Assembly: GCA_020722745.1 (NCBI GenBank)
Contig: DYKF01000009.1
Coordinates: 1 to 34,574 of the forward strand
Direction of reading: 5' to 3'
DNA: 34,574 nt
Origin: Caldithrix sp.
GTDB taxonomy: Bacteria > Spirochaetota > Leptospiria > Turneriellales > Turneriellaceae
Position 1 is the first letter of the stretch. Every line of letters begins with the position of its first letter. Position numbers and translations under genes: made by a program. The notes under the pieces are model-generated. The model saw nothing but the letters and a program-made list of their open reading frames with translations, was not told where the DNA came from and made no database searches. This document shows, piece by piece, positions 22,946-34,192 of this stretch.

Positions 22946-24946
22946 TCAGATCACTCCTCCAATAAGAATCATTCCCAGAAAAGACATTCCCAGGAATATG
23001 TATAAAGCGTAGTCGCCGATAACACCACTCTGAAAACTACGGAAAAAGTTTCCGATGGCAACGAGAGCGGCAGCAATCGCATCGAGCGTGTTATCAATAA
23101 TTTTTACATCCACTATTTTGTAGGCGAATTCAGCTAATTTCTTCATGGGCCGTAAAATCAAGAATTCGTAAAGTTCGTCCACATAGAACTTGTTATAGCT
23201 CCATGCCTGATAGAATGGGCGGGCTGCCCCGTCTGGCAGTGGTCGCGCATTGCCTTTCTGGTACATCAGGAAGGCAATCAGGAAACCAATCACAGCCACG
23301 AGAATGGATACTCCCATAAGCACCTGCTCTTCGCTTTCGGTTGGATGGTTCTTCCATGCATGAGAGGCCTCAGAAGGCGATTTGCCCTCAGAATATTCAA
23401 GAACCTTATCAAAGTACGAGACAATCGCCGGTGTTTCGTGGGTAAAAAGATGCGGAAGCCCTACATAACCGCCACCAATAGAGAGCAAAGCCAAAACAAC
23501 GAGCGGAGCTTTCATATTCCAGGAAACGGGAAGAACGCCATGGTGATCACCGTGCCCATGATGATCGTCATGGTGGTGTTCCATGTCCGCTACGCCATCG
23601 TGGCGCGTATGGAACGTGAGAAATATAAGTCGGAAAACGTAAAAACTGGTGAGCAGGGCTGTGAGTAAACCCATTCCGAACAGAACCGGACCGCCATTTT
23701 TGAATGTATAGGCCTGCTCCAGGATCATATCTTTGGAGAAAAAGCCAGAGAGACCGGGAACACCGGAAATAGCGATGGCACCAATCCAAAAGAGAACGGC
23801 AATCAACTTGAGGTGCTTAAAGAGCCCCCCCATTCGGCGCATATCCTGCTCGTGGTGCAGAGCGATGATGACCGCACCAGAACTGAGGAATAGCAGGGCC
23901 TTAAAGAAGGCATGTGTCATTAAATGAAACATCCCTGCTCCATAGGCCCCTACACCCATTGCCATAAACATGTACCCCAGCTGGGATACCGTTGAATAGG
24001 CCAGAACCTTTTTTATATCTGTCTGTGTGAGTGCAATTAAGGCAGAGAAGAGTGCGGTAGAGGCCCCAATATATGCGATCATGGTAGACGCTTCCGGAGC
24101 ACCCAGAAAAACCGGCGAAAGGCGCGCAATCATGAATACGCCCGCAGTCACCATGGTTGCAGCGTGGATGAGGGCAGATACGGGCGTAGGGCCCGCCATG
24201 GCATCGGGAAGCCATACATAGAGAGGGATTTGAGCACTCTTTCCCACAGCCCCAATGAACAGGAATACCGCTATGACATTCAGCAGATCCGCTGCCACAC
24301 TGTGAACAGAAAAGAATTCGAGAATCCCGGAGTATTGGAGAGTTCCTGTTAGCTGGTAGAGAAGGAACATGCCAATCAAAAACCCGGCGTCACCAATTCT
24401 GTTTGCAATAAAGGCTTTTTTTCCGGCGTCGGCGGCAGAGTCCTTATGCACGTCAAAGCCAATCAATAAATAAGAAGCAAGACCAACCCCCTCCCAGCCA
24501 AGGAAAAGAATGACGAGATTATTGCCCATAACGAGATGGAGCATCGCGAAAATAAATAGATTCAGATAGGCAAAGAATCGAGAAAAGTCTTTTTTCTCCG
24601 CATACATATATCCGATGGAGTACACGTGGATCAGGAATCCGATTCCCGTGACAATCCAGGCCATAAAAATGGTAAGACCATCAAGCCGGTAACCAAAATC
24701 AATAGAGAAAGTCCCTGTACTCATCCAACTAAAAAGGACGAACTCCTTCATTTCTTCTGTCAAATGAAGAATGTCGAGATTAAAGGTCAAATACGCAAAT
24801 ATGGCAAAAGGTGCCAGAACGCCGGCAATGCCGATGCCCGATACAAGCGACTGGTTCGCAGGCTTTGAACGCAGACTGAGTAGACCGTTCAGAACAAAGC
24901 CTGCAAGAGGAAGCCACATGGCAAGAGTGATTAACGTTTTTTCCAT
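22946..24946 (-). CDS. nuoL: NADH-quinone oxidoreductase subunit L
   Basis: Largest antiporter-like subunit of complex I; its C-terminal lateral helix spans the membrane arm. The product is 666 residues from ATG 24946, slightly longer than the E. coli protein. Motifs: FLGWEGVGLASYLLIGF (TM5 Glu), SAQIPLYVWLPDAMAGPTPVSALIHAATMV (TM7) and KKVLAYSTVSQLGYM (TM8 Lys). A His/Asp-rich loop (about 450-475) of the sort common in NuoL lies before the last helices. A frame extending to 24988 would run through the end of nuoK; the ATG at 24946 starts the first helix region and is chosen. Confidence 0.94.
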   Translation of the reverse strand: MEKTLITLAMWLPLAGFVLNGLLSLRSKPANQSLVSGIGIAGVLAPFAIFAYLTFNLDILHLTEEMKEFVLFSWMSTGTFSIDFGYRLDGLTIFMAWIVTGIGFLIHVYSIGYMYAEKKDFSRFFAYLNLFIFAMLHLVMGNNLVILFLGWEGVGLASYLLIGFDVHKDSAADAGKKAFIANRIGDAGFLIGMFLLYQLTGTLQYSGILEFFSVHSVAADLLNVIAVFLFIGAVGKSAQIPLYVWLPDAMAGPTPVSALIHAATMVTAGVFMIARLSPVFLGAPEASTMIAYIGASTALFSALIALTQTDIKKVLAYSTVSQLGYMFMAMGVGAYGAGMFHLMTHAFFKALLFLSSGAVIIALHHEQDMRRMGGLFKHLKLIAVLFWIGAIAISGVPGLSGFFSKDMILEQAYTFKNGGPVLFGMGLLTALLTSFYVFRLIFLTFHTRHDGVADMEHHHDDHHGHGDHHGVLPVSWNMKAPLVVLALLSIGGGYVGLPHLFTHETPAIVSYFDKVLEYSEGKSPSEASHAWKNHPTESEEQVLMGVSILVAVIGFLIAFLMYQKGNARPLPDGAARPFYQAWSYNKFYVDELYEFLILRPMKKLAEFAYKIVDVKIIDNTLDAIAAALVAIGNFFRSFQSGVIGDYALYIFLGMSFLGMILIGGVI

Positions 24947-24953
24947 ACCAGCA

Positions 24954-25259
24954 TTACTCCTTGAGTGCCTTAATGTCCATTGTGTCAATGGAGTGGTAGT
25001 TTCTGTGAAGAGCGATTACAATAGCGAGACCAACGGCAGCTTCGGCAGCTGCAATGGCCATAACAAATAATACCATTACTTCTCCGTTTAGATCCTGAAA
25101 ATAACGCGAGAAAGCGATGAATAAAAGATTCACCGAATTTAACATAATCTCCACAGACATAATCATGACAATAATATTTCTGCGCGTTAAGACACCCAAA
25201 ATGCCAATGGAGAAAAGAACAACCGTTAGAAAAATAATTCGAATAATTTCAATTTCCAT
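24954..25259 (-). CDS. nuoK: NADH-quinone oxidoreductase subunit K
   Basis: Small three-helix membrane subunit, part of the proton path between the quinone module and the pumps. At 101 residues it has the normal size. The conserved glutamates sit in MSVEIMLNSVNLLF (TM2) and AAAEAAVGLAIVIALHR (TM3). It ends 7 bases before nuoL and starts 14 bases after nuoJ ends. Confidence 0.94.
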   Translation of the reverse strand: MEIEIIRIIFLTVVLFSIGILGVLTRRNIIVMIMSVEIMLNSVNLLFIAFSRYFQDLNGEVMVLFVMAIAAAEAAVGLAIVIALHRNYHSIDTMDIKALKE

Positions 25260-25273
25260 GATAATCTCCCTGC

Positions 25274-25846
25274 TTATTGAAGAGTTTCCCTCTTGTGCTT
25301 GGTCAACAAAATTCCACCCAGAACGGCAACCAGCAGAACAAGAGAAATGAGCTCAAACGGCAGCAAATATTTCTCGAACAGAGTGTACGAGATTACTTCT
25401 GCATTTCCTTTAATGAGCAATTTTTCTCCTGTCGTATAGTTCATTACCTCGGTAGAATAAGGAGCCGCGCCATTAACGACATGCTCACCTTGGGATTTCA
25501 TAAAACCACCCAATAATACCCAAAACTGCAGCGAAAACGCGAGAACGAGAACAGCAATAATCACGGTTCTGCCCGCGTTGCCACCCATGTTAAGCAGTGC
25601 CTCCTCGCGCACGGAAATAAGCATAATCACGAAAAGGAACAAAACCATAATGGCTCCAACATAAACGAGTACCTGTAGAGTCGCCATAAACTCTGCACCG
25701 ATAAGAGCGTACATCGCAGCAAGCCCTACAAAAAACAGCACGAGAAACATGGCAGACTTAACTGGATTTCGGTGGAATACAACGCCAAAGGCAGAGCCTA
25801 CCAGTATAAACGTGAAGGAATAAAATAATATCTCAGGTATATTCAT
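25274..25846 (-). CDS. nuoJ: NADH-quinone oxidoreductase subunit J
   Basis: Five-helix membrane subunit of complex I, 190 residues. Typical features are the RNPVKSAMFLVLFFVGLAAMYALIGAEF segment with the conserved Glu, and LVYVGAIMVLFLFVIML, where the pi-bulge helix lies. The C-terminal helix is followed by GGILLTKHKR. It starts 7 bases after nuoH. In most clusters nuoI sits between H and J; here the two abut. Confidence 0.93.
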   Translation of the reverse strand: MNIPEILFYSFTFILVGSAFGVVFHRNPVKSAMFLVLFFVGLAAMYALIGAEFMATLQVLVYVGAIMVLFLFVIMLISVREEALLNMGGNAGRTVIIAVLVLAFSLQFWVLLGGFMKSQGEHVVNGAAPYSTEVMNYTTGEKLLIKGNAEVISYTLFEKYLLPFELISLVLLVAVLGGILLTKHKRETLQ

Positions 25847-25853
25847 AGCAGCC

Positions 25854-26912
25854 TCACTTTAGATATACATAAATCCCGGCAATAAAAACAACCATGAGGG
25901 ATGCCGGGAGCATCACTTTCCAGCCTATATCCATGAGCTGGTCGTAGCGAAATCGAGGAACAGACCAGCGCACCCAGACAAAAAGGAACACAAAGATAAA
26001 AGCCTTCAACAAAAACAGCCCTATTCCAGCGGCATGCTGCAACCCCACATTGGAGATTGCCGACGAAATAAAATCTGGCAGTGTCCATCCTCCGAGAAAG
26101 AGAATCGTTGTCAGCAGGGAAAGGGTTATCAGATTCATGTACTCTGAAATCATGAAGAACGCGAACTTGAATCCCCCGTATTCTGTATGGTAACCCACAA
26201 TCAACTCCGATTCTGCTTCTGCAAGGTCAAATGGCATTCGGTTAGACTCCGCAAAAATGCTTACCAGAAAAACCCAGAAAGCAAGAAAGCCAGGCAGGGT
26301 AAATAGAAACCAGTTGTTCTTTTGAGTCTCTATAATGGTATAGAGATCCAGAGAACCGGTCATCAGAATGATGGGGATTATGCTGAGTCCAAGGCTTAAC
26401 TCGTAACTGATCATCTGGGCTGTTGAGCGCACAGAAGCCAAAAGCGAATACTTATTATTGGATGACCAGCCTGCGAGTAGAATTCCGTACACAGCAAGCG
26501 ATGAAATAGCAAACATGTACAGGATACCTGCATTCGGATTGGAAACCTGGAGAATAAAGAATTCAGAGCCGGTATTTTTTTGCGCAGCCTCGGACAATTC
26601 TATGAGCGGGGTAAAAGGAATGGCCCCCCAGAGCATAAGGGAGGTGACAGTTGAGATTGCCGGGGCAAGCATAAACAAAAACAAATCTGCATTGCGCGGA
26701 AAGGTTTCCATTTTGAGAATAAACTTGATTCCGTCGGCAAGAGGCTGAAACAATCCCCAAAACCCCGCTCTGTTTGGTCCAAGCCGCATTTGAAAAAAGG
26801 CAGCCCAGCGGCGCTCTGCAAGCGTGTAATAAGCTCCACCCGTTAGCATTACAAAAAGTATTACGGCTACTTTTACGATAACCCAAAAAATTTCAGTCTG
26901 GTACCAGGCCAT
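25854..26912 (-). CDS. nuoH: NADH-quinone oxidoreductase subunit H
   Basis: Membrane subunit that forms much of the quinone-binding chamber at the foot of the peripheral arm. The 352 residues include AERRWAAFFQMRLGPNRAG near the N-terminus, GLFQPLADGIKFILK, the glutamate-rich third loop (SNRMPFDLAEAESELIVGYHTEYGG) and a final WVRWSVPRFRYDQLMDIGWK. All are hallmark NuoH stretches. It starts 3 bases after the nuoF stop. Confidence 0.95.
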   Translation of the reverse strand: MAWYQTEIFWVIVKVAVILFVMLTGGAYYTLAERRWAAFFQMRLGPNRAGFWGLFQPLADGIKFILKMETFPRNADLFLFMLAPAISTVTSLMLWGAIPFTPLIELSEAAQKNTGSEFFILQVSNPNAGILYMFAISSLAVYGILLAGWSSNNKYSLLASVRSTAQMISYELSLGLSIIPIILMTGSLDLYTIIETQKNNWFLFTLPGFLAFWVFLVSIFAESNRMPFDLAEAESELIVGYHTEYGGFKFAFFMISEYMNLITLSLLTTILFLGGWTLPDFISSAISNVGLQHAAGIGLFLLKAFIFVFLFVWVRWSVPRFRYDQLMDIGWKVMLPASLMVVFIAGIYVYLK

Positions 26913-26915
26913 AAT

Positions 26916-28220
26916 TTATTTTCCCTCCCCCGATTTTCCTTTTTCAAGGTAATACAGGAACTCATCGTAAAATTTTTCTACAATGGGAACAACTCCCATC
27001 ACATTGGCATCAGCAAAAGGACAAATCGTTGTTCCATTGCCCATATTCTTTGTGAAGCTGAGCAATGTTGTAAGATCTTCCTCTACAGCATTACCATCAA
27101 TCAAGCGGTCGATAATATCGGCTATCCATTTGGATCCTTCCCGACACGGAGTACACTGCCCGCACGATTCATGGGCATAAAAATCGGCGAGTCTTTTTGT
27201 CAGCTGCACCATATCTGTACTGGAATCCAGAACAATCATCCCGCCTGAGCCCAGAAATGTGCCAATCTCTGCCATGGACTCATAGTCAAGCTTTGCACGC
27301 ATCGCTTCCTGTCTGGTCATGACCGGAGTAGAAGAACCGCCGGGAATCACTGCCTTCAGTTCTTTGCCGGGTCTTATACCACCTGCTGTCTCGTTAATAA
27401 AGTCAATAAGGCTTATGCCCATGGGTACTTCGTATACACCTGGTTTCATGACATGGCCGGAAACAGAGAACAGCTTAGTGCCTCCCGATTTTTCATTGCC
27501 AATGCCAAGCTTTTTAAACCAGTCGCCGCCATTGTTAATAATGTGCGGGATGGCAGCAAAGGTTTCCACGTTATTTACGGTTGTGGGAGATCCGTACAAT
27601 CCTTTTACTGCGGGAAACGGCGGCTTCAGACGTGGGTGCCCGCGTCTGCCTTCCAGACTTTCGAGCAGAGCTGTTTCTTCCCCGCAAATATAAGCGCCAG
27701 CGCCACGGTAGGTCGCGAGGTGAAAGGTTTTTCCGGAGCCAAGAATATTCTCACCCAGATATCCCTTTGCGTAGGCTTCCTGTATTGCTGCGTCTACGCG
27801 CTGCCAGCCTTTGTAAAATTCGCCGCGAAGATAAATATAACCCTGCCCGCTCTCAAGAGCAAGCCCGGCAAGAATCATTCCTTCGATGATGGAATGAGGA
27901 AGGTCTTCAAGAATAACGCGGTCTTTAAAAGTACCTGGTTCAGATTCGTCGGCATTGCAGACTACGTAGGTCGGCTTGCCTGTATTGCGTGGTACAAAGG
28001 ACCATTTAAGACCGGTGGGAAACCCTGCCCCACCGCGCCCCCGCAAATTAGATGCTTTTACTTCATTAATTATCGCATCGGGCGTCCATTTATCTTTTTC
28101 GGATATGAGAGCCTTTTTGAGAGCAGAATATCCACCACCCGCCTCATATACGGAGAGAGTGTGCGAGTCCGGTTTACCATAATCTGCAAGTATTATTCTT
28201 TTTTCCAGTGGTGCAGCCAT
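26916..28220 (-). CDS. nuoF: NADH-quinone oxidoreductase subunit F
   Basis: NADH-oxidising subunit of the peripheral arm, binding FMN and the N3 iron-sulfur cluster. Motifs in the 434-residue product: GRGGAGFPTGLKW (61-73) for NADH/FMN, CNADESEPGTFKDR (88-101), GAYICGEETALLESLEGRRG (175-194), and the 4Fe-4S ligands C353, C356, C359 (ESCGQCTPC) with C400. The start is placed at ATG 28220, 3 bases after GGGAGGG; a longer frame to 28352 would overlap nuoE by over 100 bases and encode residues with no NuoF counterpart. It lies 17 bases after nuoE. Confidence 0.95.
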   Translation of the reverse strand: MAAPLEKRIILADYGKPDSHTLSVYEAGGGYSALKKALISEKDKWTPDAIINEVKASNLRGRGGAGFPTGLKWSFVPRNTGKPTYVVCNADESEPGTFKDRVILEDLPHSIIEGMILAGLALESGQGYIYLRGEFYKGWQRVDAAIQEAYAKGYLGENILGSGKTFHLATYRGAGAYICGEETALLESLEGRRGHPRLKPPFPAVKGLYGSPTTVNNVETFAAIPHIINNGGDWFKKLGIGNEKSGGTKLFSVSGHVMKPGVYEVPMGISLIDFINETAGGIRPGKELKAVIPGGSSTPVMTRQEAMRAKLDYESMAEIGTFLGSGGMIVLDSSTDMVQLTKRLADFYAHESCGQCTPCREGSKWIADIIDRLIDGNAVEEDLTTLLSFTKNMGNGTTICPFADANVMGVVPIVEKFYDEFLYYLEKGKSGEGK

Positions 28221-28223
28221 TTT

Positions 28224-28230
28224 CCCTCCC
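28224..28230 (-). promoter_or_regulatory. Ribosome-binding site deciding the nuoF start
   Basis: GGGAGGG on the minus strand, 3 bases before the ATG at 28220. It supports this start over an upstream one inside nuoE. Confidence 0.7.
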
Positions 28231-28237
28231 TGTCGAC

Positions 28238-28735
28238 TTACGAATTCCTTTTTAACTGCTCTATCAATGTTTCGAGCTTTTGCGGCGTCATGCTTTCGTG
28301 GTAATCTGCGTTTACCTGTACAACCGGAGCAGTCCCGCAAGAGGCAAGACATTCTCCCTGTCTGTTATACGTAAACAGTCCATCGGGCGTTGTCTCGCCT
28401 GGACGAATTCGCAAATGGTTCTCTATAGTTTTTTCTAACTCGTCTGAGCCTGCAAGCCAGCACGATGCGTTTACGCAAACCTGCAAATGAAATTTCCCCA
28501 TGGGTTTATCGTGAAACATGGCGTAAAAACTGATCACTCCCTGCACATGCGATCGAGAGACTCCAACGCGTTCTGCAACGTATGATATAGCCGATGGAGG
28601 AATATATCCAGCGTCCTCCTGGACAAGATGCAGAGCCCATAGTACGAGGGATTCCCGCTCAGGAAACTGTGTCTCGAGTTTCTTAAAACGCTCTTCTGCC
28701 TTTGCTGAAAAAGTGTAATTCTCTACTGCTCTCAT
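28238..28735 (-). CDS. nuoE: NADH-quinone oxidoreductase subunit E
   Basis: Thioredoxin-fold subunit carrying the 2Fe-2S cluster N1a, next to NuoF. Four cysteine ligands are present in the right pattern: C87 and C92 (CVNASC), C129 and C133 (CLASC). The 165 residues also show an N-terminal helical bundle and the VQGVISFYAMFHDKP segment typical of the family. GAGG lies 6 bases before the ATG. It begins 8 bases after nuoD. Confidence 0.94.
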   Translation of the reverse strand: MRAVENYTFSAKAEERFKKLETQFPERESLVLWALHLVQEDAGYIPPSAISYVAERVGVSRSHVQGVISFYAMFHDKPMGKFHLQVCVNASCWLAGSDELEKTIENHLRIRPGETTPDGLFTYNRQGECLASCGTAPVVQVNADYHESMTPQKLETLIEQLKRNS

Positions 28736-28743
28736 ATTTTACC

Positions 28744-30021
28744 TCAACCGTCCAATTCGCCAGCAATAATGTTCATGGAACTCATGGTAGCAATGGCATC
28801 AGCAATCATATCGCCTTTTACCAGTTCAGGGAACGCCTGGTAATACCAGATGGATGGGCGACGCATGGACACCCGCCATGGAGATCTTTTTCCGCGCGAG
28901 ATAATGGTGTATCCCAATTCGCCGTTGGCAACTTCGGTTGCAAAATAGTGCTCACCCGGAGGCACTTCTATTCCGTGCATGATAATTTTAAAATGGTAAA
29001 TAAGGTCTTCCATGGATTTATACACATTTTCTTTTTTAGGTAAGTAAATGTGCGGCAATTCTGCATGGTGTGGTCCTTCCGGAATATGATTCACAAGCTG
29101 CTCAATGATACGCAGCGACTGACGCATTTCTTCTATTCTCACGAGGAAACGATCGTAAACGGATCCGTTTTCTCCCACAGGCACATCAAAATCTACCTGG
29201 TCATAGAACATATATGGATTTTCTGTTCTGACATCGTGAGGAACACCTGCTGCTCTCAGGTTAGGACCCGAAAAGCCGTATTCCAATGCTCTGTCTGCTG
29301 AAATTTTAGATATGTTTTTCGTTCTTTCGTAAAAGATTCTCGATTTTGTAAGGAGCTTGTCATTCCATTTTAGAATTTTAGGCATCTCTTTAACAATCTT
29401 TTTTACATCGGCAACAAACTCTGGATATACATCATGCTCTAATCCACCAACGCGCGCAAATGTAGTAGTGAGGCGCGCACCGGTAGTCTTTTCAAGAACC
29501 TGGTAGATCTCTTCTCTTTCGTGGAACATGAAAAGAAAAGAAGCGAACGCACCAAGGTCTACCCCGAGAATTCCCATGGAGACAATGTGGTCGATAATGC
29601 GGGACAACTCCGCAATAATCATTCTCACAACGGTTGCCTTGGCAGGAACCTCTATGCCGAGCATGCTTTCGACAGCGAGCACCCAGCCAATATTGTTCAT
29701 GGCAGAAGAAACATAGTTCATTCTATCCGTACAAACAAGAAACTGGTTGTAACCATAGTGTTCACCAAGCTTTTCAAAAGTTCTGTGAACATAACCAATG
29801 TTTGGTTCAGCAGACTCAATCGTCTCCCCGTTTACAATGATTTTGTTTTCCAGAATTCCATGTGTTGCAGGATGAGAAGGCCCAAGGTTGAGCTGCATTC
29901 TTCCATCGGGCAATTCCCGAACAACCTGTACACCAGGATGATCCACTCTGGTCCAGGCTTCCTCCGATTTTGCATCGGGCTGAATAATATTTCTGTTTTT
30001 TGCAATGTGCATGTCTTTCAT
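28744..30021 (-). CDS. nuoD: NADH-quinone oxidoreductase subunit D
   Basis: 49-kDa-type subunit that with NuoB forms the quinone-reduction site; related to NiFe hydrogenase large subunits but without the metal cysteines. Recognisable stretches are [12 protein letters not shown] (quinone-site His), [58 protein letters not shown] and the C-terminal [33 protein letters not shown]-type end. The 425 residues include a 30-residue N-terminal extension. The ATG has a perfect AGGAGG at 30027-30032. Confidence 0.95.
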   Translation of the reverse strand: MKDMHIAKNRNIIQPDAKSEEAWTRVDHPGVQVVRELPDGRMQLNLGPSHPATHGILENKIIVNGETIESAEPNIGYVHRTFEKLGEHYGYNQFLVCTDRMNYVSSAMNNIGWVLAVESMLGIEVPAKATVVRMIIAELSRIIDHIVSMGILGVDLGAFASFLFMFHEREEIYQVLEKTTGARLTTTFARVGGLEHDVYPEFVADVKKIVKEMPKILKWNDKLLTKSRIFYERTKNISKISADRALEYGFSGPNLRAAGVPHDVRTENPYMFYDQVDFDVPVGENGSVYDRFLVRIEEMRQSLRIIEQLVNHIPEGPHHAELPHIYLPKKENVYKSMEDLIYHFKIIMHGIEVPPGEHYFATEVANGELGYTIISRGKRSPWRVSMRRPSIWYYQAFPELVKGDMIADAIATMSSMNIIAGELDG

Positions 30022-30036
30022 GGTAACCTCCTGCGG

Positions 30037-30756
30037 TTAATCATTCAGAAGTCTATCGGTAAGCAAATCTTCTATGAGATAGTCTTCGCCAATTCCGCCA
30101 ACGGGGAAATCTTTCCGAAGCGGAAAGCCGCGATAATTTTCTGGCATGATAATTCTTCTTAAATCCGGGTGCCCCTCAAACTTGAGACCAAACATATCAA
30201 ACACCTCGCGCTCTGGCCAGTTAGCGCCCACCCACAAAGACGTGAGAGAGGGAATCAGTTCGTCTTCGTTCACGGGAAGAAGAACGCGAATAGTAAGGCC
30301 CTTAAAGGCGGGTTTATCGGGATGCAGAGCACGCAACATATAGAGCACTTGAAAGCGCTTTCCGTTGTTTCGGACTGCATCGTTAGGATCGGGACTGTTT
30401 AGAAAGTCTACCGCAGAAAGATGCAAAAGAAAATTATAATTGTATTCGGGAGCTGTTTTCAGCAGCTTCATTAAGTCAACGAGATGCTCACGTTTAACAT
30501 ACAAAGTTGGAATATCGAGACGAAGCGCATTCCGGGCATCTCTTTCAATGGGCCGTTCCTCTTCTCTCGGTGTCGCCGTATCCAGCTGGTCAAAATCGGG
30601 CGAGAAAAAATCTGGCCATTCAAAAACAGTCACCCACGATGCAACTCTGGCATCTGTCTCAAGTGCTATTTTCTGCTTTTTCCAGGTTCCGAGCATTTGC
30701 CTGCTCACAAAAGCTGGCAGTCTTCCCTCTTTCTTATTAGAAAACTTTGATCCCAT
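30037..30756 (-). CDS. nuoC: NADH-quinone oxidoreductase subunit C
   Basis: 30-kDa-type subunit of the peripheral arm. The family core is in the second half: HLSAVDFLN, VLYMLRAL, LPSLTSLWVGANWPEREVFDMFGLKFEGHPDLRRIIMPENYRGFPLRKDFP, a run that is diagnostic for NuoC. The N-terminal 80 residues are less typical. ATG 30756 is chosen; a TTG three codons upstream is possible. A promoter with good boxes lies upstream, so the nuo genes can be transcribed independently of pgsA. nuoA and nuoB are not upstream of it here. Confidence 0.93.
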   Translation of the reverse strand: MGSKFSNKKEGRLPAFVSRQMLGTWKKQKIALETDARVASWVTVFEWPDFFSPDFDQLDTATPREEERPIERDARNALRLDIPTLYVKREHLVDLMKLLKTAPEYNYNFLLHLSAVDFLNSPDPNDAVRNNGKRFQVLYMLRALHPDKPAFKGLTIRVLLPVNEDELIPSLTSLWVGANWPEREVFDMFGLKFEGHPDLRRIIMPENYRGFPLRKDFPVGGIGEDYLIEDLLTDRLLND

Positions 30757-30785
30757 AAAGGTCAACCTACAAATCTTTGATAGTT

Positions 30786-30814
30786 TTTATAGCAATTTTT
30801 TGATCTGCATTCAA
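30786..30814 (-). promoter_or_regulatory. Sigma-70-type promoter of the nuo operon
   Basis: On the minus strand TTGAAT (30814-30809), a 17-base spacer, TATAAA (30791-30786, five of six). It is in the 64-base gap between pgsA and nuoC and would give a leader of about 20 bases before the ATG at 30756. Confidence 0.6.
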
Positions 30815-30820
30815 TATCTT

Positions 30821-32667
<1,847 letters not shown>

Positions 32668-32994
32668 TTAGAAACGTGCCAGGGCATCCTTGCGCGAATC
32701 CGATATTTCGAATACTTTACTCAACATTGTAACTTTAAATAGCTGCATGAGCTCGTCTGAATTGACAACCAGTTTAATGTCCCCACCATTTTCCTGCATG
32801 GCCTTTTTGTAGGCCACCAGAATCCCAAGAGCGGACGAACTGAAATGCCTTACACCGGTTAAATCTACCACCACTTTCGTTTTTTTCTCGGACAATAGTT
32901 TATCGAGTTTTAGCTCGAGTGCCTCTGTTTCATCCAGATTAATATTGCCTTCTAATTGCAGAATTGTTTTTGCCCCTGAATTAATGACCTTCAT
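32668..32994 (-). CDS. STAS-domain anti-sigma factor antagonist
   Basis: SpoIIAA/RsbV-like STAS protein of 108 residues; such proteins bind an anti-sigma kinase when dephosphorylated, freeing a sigma factor. The core [20 protein letters not shown] holds the likely phosphorylated serine (S52 or S53). The start is ATG 32994 because GGAG lies 6 bases upstream (33001-33004) and the domain's first strand begins there; a TTG at 33030 would add 12 residues. It overlaps trpB by 14 bases. No kinase or phosphatase partner is in the window, so the controlled sigma factor is unknown. Confidence 0.85.
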   Translation of the reverse strand: MKVINSGAKTILQLEGNINLDETEALELKLDKLLSEKKTKVVVDLTGVRHFSSSALGILVAYKKAMQENGGDIKLVVNSDELMQLFKVTMLSKVFEISDSRKDALARF

Positions 32995-34192
32995 TTCCTG
33001 CTCCGTCAAGAATTCTCTGAGCTTCTGCAACGTCTTTGTCGCCCCGACCGGAAAGGTTGATAATAACGAGAGGCTCTTTGAGGCCTTTCTTGCGGGCTTT
33101 TTTGATCCAGTCAGTGGCCGCTGCTACCGCATGGGATGACTCCAGCGCCGGAATAACTCCTTCTACCTCGGACAGTGCACGAAAAGCTTCCAATGCCTGC
33201 TCGTCCGAAATGGATACATACTCTGCACGACCTATAGATTTAAGATAGGCATGCTCCGGCCCTACTCCAGGATAATCGAGGCCGGCAGATACGGAATGGA
33301 CGGGTGAAACAATTCCAGACGAATCCTGCAATAAATACGTGCGCGCTCCCTGCAATATACCCGGCACGCCTCGAGAAAGAGAACTGGAATGCTGACCGGG
33401 ATTATCCCCTCTGCCGCCAGCCTCCGCACCAAGAAGAACGACATCATCTTTAACAAATCCAGAGAATATGCCTATTGCATTGGAGCCCCCGCCGACGCAG
33501 GCAGACACCAAGTCAGGAAGCCGTTTTTCTTTTGCTAAAATCTGCTTTCGAGCCTCTTTTCCTATTACCGACTGAAAGTCGCGAACAATCCGAGGAAAAG
33601 GATGAGGGCCAATAGCAGACCCAACAATATAATGCGTGTCATCTACGGTTCTCGACCAGTCGCGGAGAGCTTCGTTAACGGCATCCCTGAGGGTTCCTGT
33701 GGGGCCACCTACTCCTTCCACCGTAGAACCAAGCAGGCGCATGCGAAATCCATTGAGAGCCTGCCTGCGAAGATCTTCCTCTCCCATGTAAACATGTGCC
33801 TTGAGGCCAAGAACGGCTGCTGCCGTTGCCGTTGCGACGCCATGCTGACCAGCTCCGGTTTCGGCAATGACGCGTTTTTTCCCCATTCGGCGGGCAAGAA
33901 GAGCCTGGCCAAGCGTATTGTTAATTTTATGAGAACCGGTGTGCAGAGTATCTTCCCGTTTAAGATAAATTCTGGCTTTATGAATGGCCGAAAGATTGGC
34001 TGCAAAGTACAGGTGTGTTGGCCTGCCCGCATAGTCGTGCAGAAGGGCCTGGTATTCTTTTTTATAGGATGGATCTTTTATGGCCTTTTTGTATTGCTCC
34101 CAAAGCTCGTCTAGCGCAGGAATCAACAACTCGGAAACGAAGCGCCCGCCAAACTCACCAAAATAGCCTTCTCTTTTAGCCATAGGCAACAT
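32981..34192 (-). CDS. trpB: Tryptophan synthase beta chain
   Basis: PLP enzyme making tryptophan from indole and serine. The TrpB1 signature is clear: [13 protein letters not shown] at the N-terminus, [15 protein letters not shown] with the PLP lysine K89, [13 protein letters not shown] (catalytic Glu), GGGSNAIG (phosphate loop) and the C-terminal SGRGDKD. The 403 residues are normal. ATG at 34192; a second ATG three codons on is equally possible, and no Shine-Dalgarno is visible before either. trpA does not follow; instead a STAS gene overlaps the 3' end, so the two tryptophan synthase subunits are not encoded together downstream of trpB. Confidence 0.95.
   Translation of the reverse strand: MLPMAKREGYFGEFGGRFVSELLIPALDELWEQYKKAIKDPSYKKEYQALLHDYAGRPTHLYFAANLSAIHKARIYLKREDTLHTGSHKINNTLGQALLARRMGKKRVIAETGAGQHGVATATAAAVLGLKAHVYMGEEDLRRQALNGFRMRLLGSTVEGVGGPTGTLRDAVNEALRDWSRTVDDTHYIVGSAIGPHPFPRIVRDFQSVIGKEARKQILAKEKRLPDLVSACVGGGSNAIGIFSGFVKDDVVLLGAEAGGRGDNPGQHSSSLSRGVPGILQGARTYLLQDSSGIVSPVHSVSAGLDYPGVGPEHAYLKSIGRAEYVSISDEQALEAFRALSEVEGVIPALESSHAVAAATDWIKKARKKGLKEPLVIINLSGRGDKDVAEAQRILDGAGNEGH

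Noticed and set aside
22946-24946. His-rich loop of NuoL as a novel metal-binding insertion
   Set aside because: His/Asp-rich loops at this place are common in NuoL proteins and need no special explanation.
24947-24988. 14-residue extension of nuoL into nuoK
   Set aside because: It overlaps the nuoK 3' end and lies ahead of the normal NuoL N-terminus.
28221-28352. N-terminal extension of nuoF
   Set aside because: It would overlap nuoE by over 100 bases; the extra 44 residues have no NuoF counterpart, and a strong GGGAGGG precedes the ATG at 28220.
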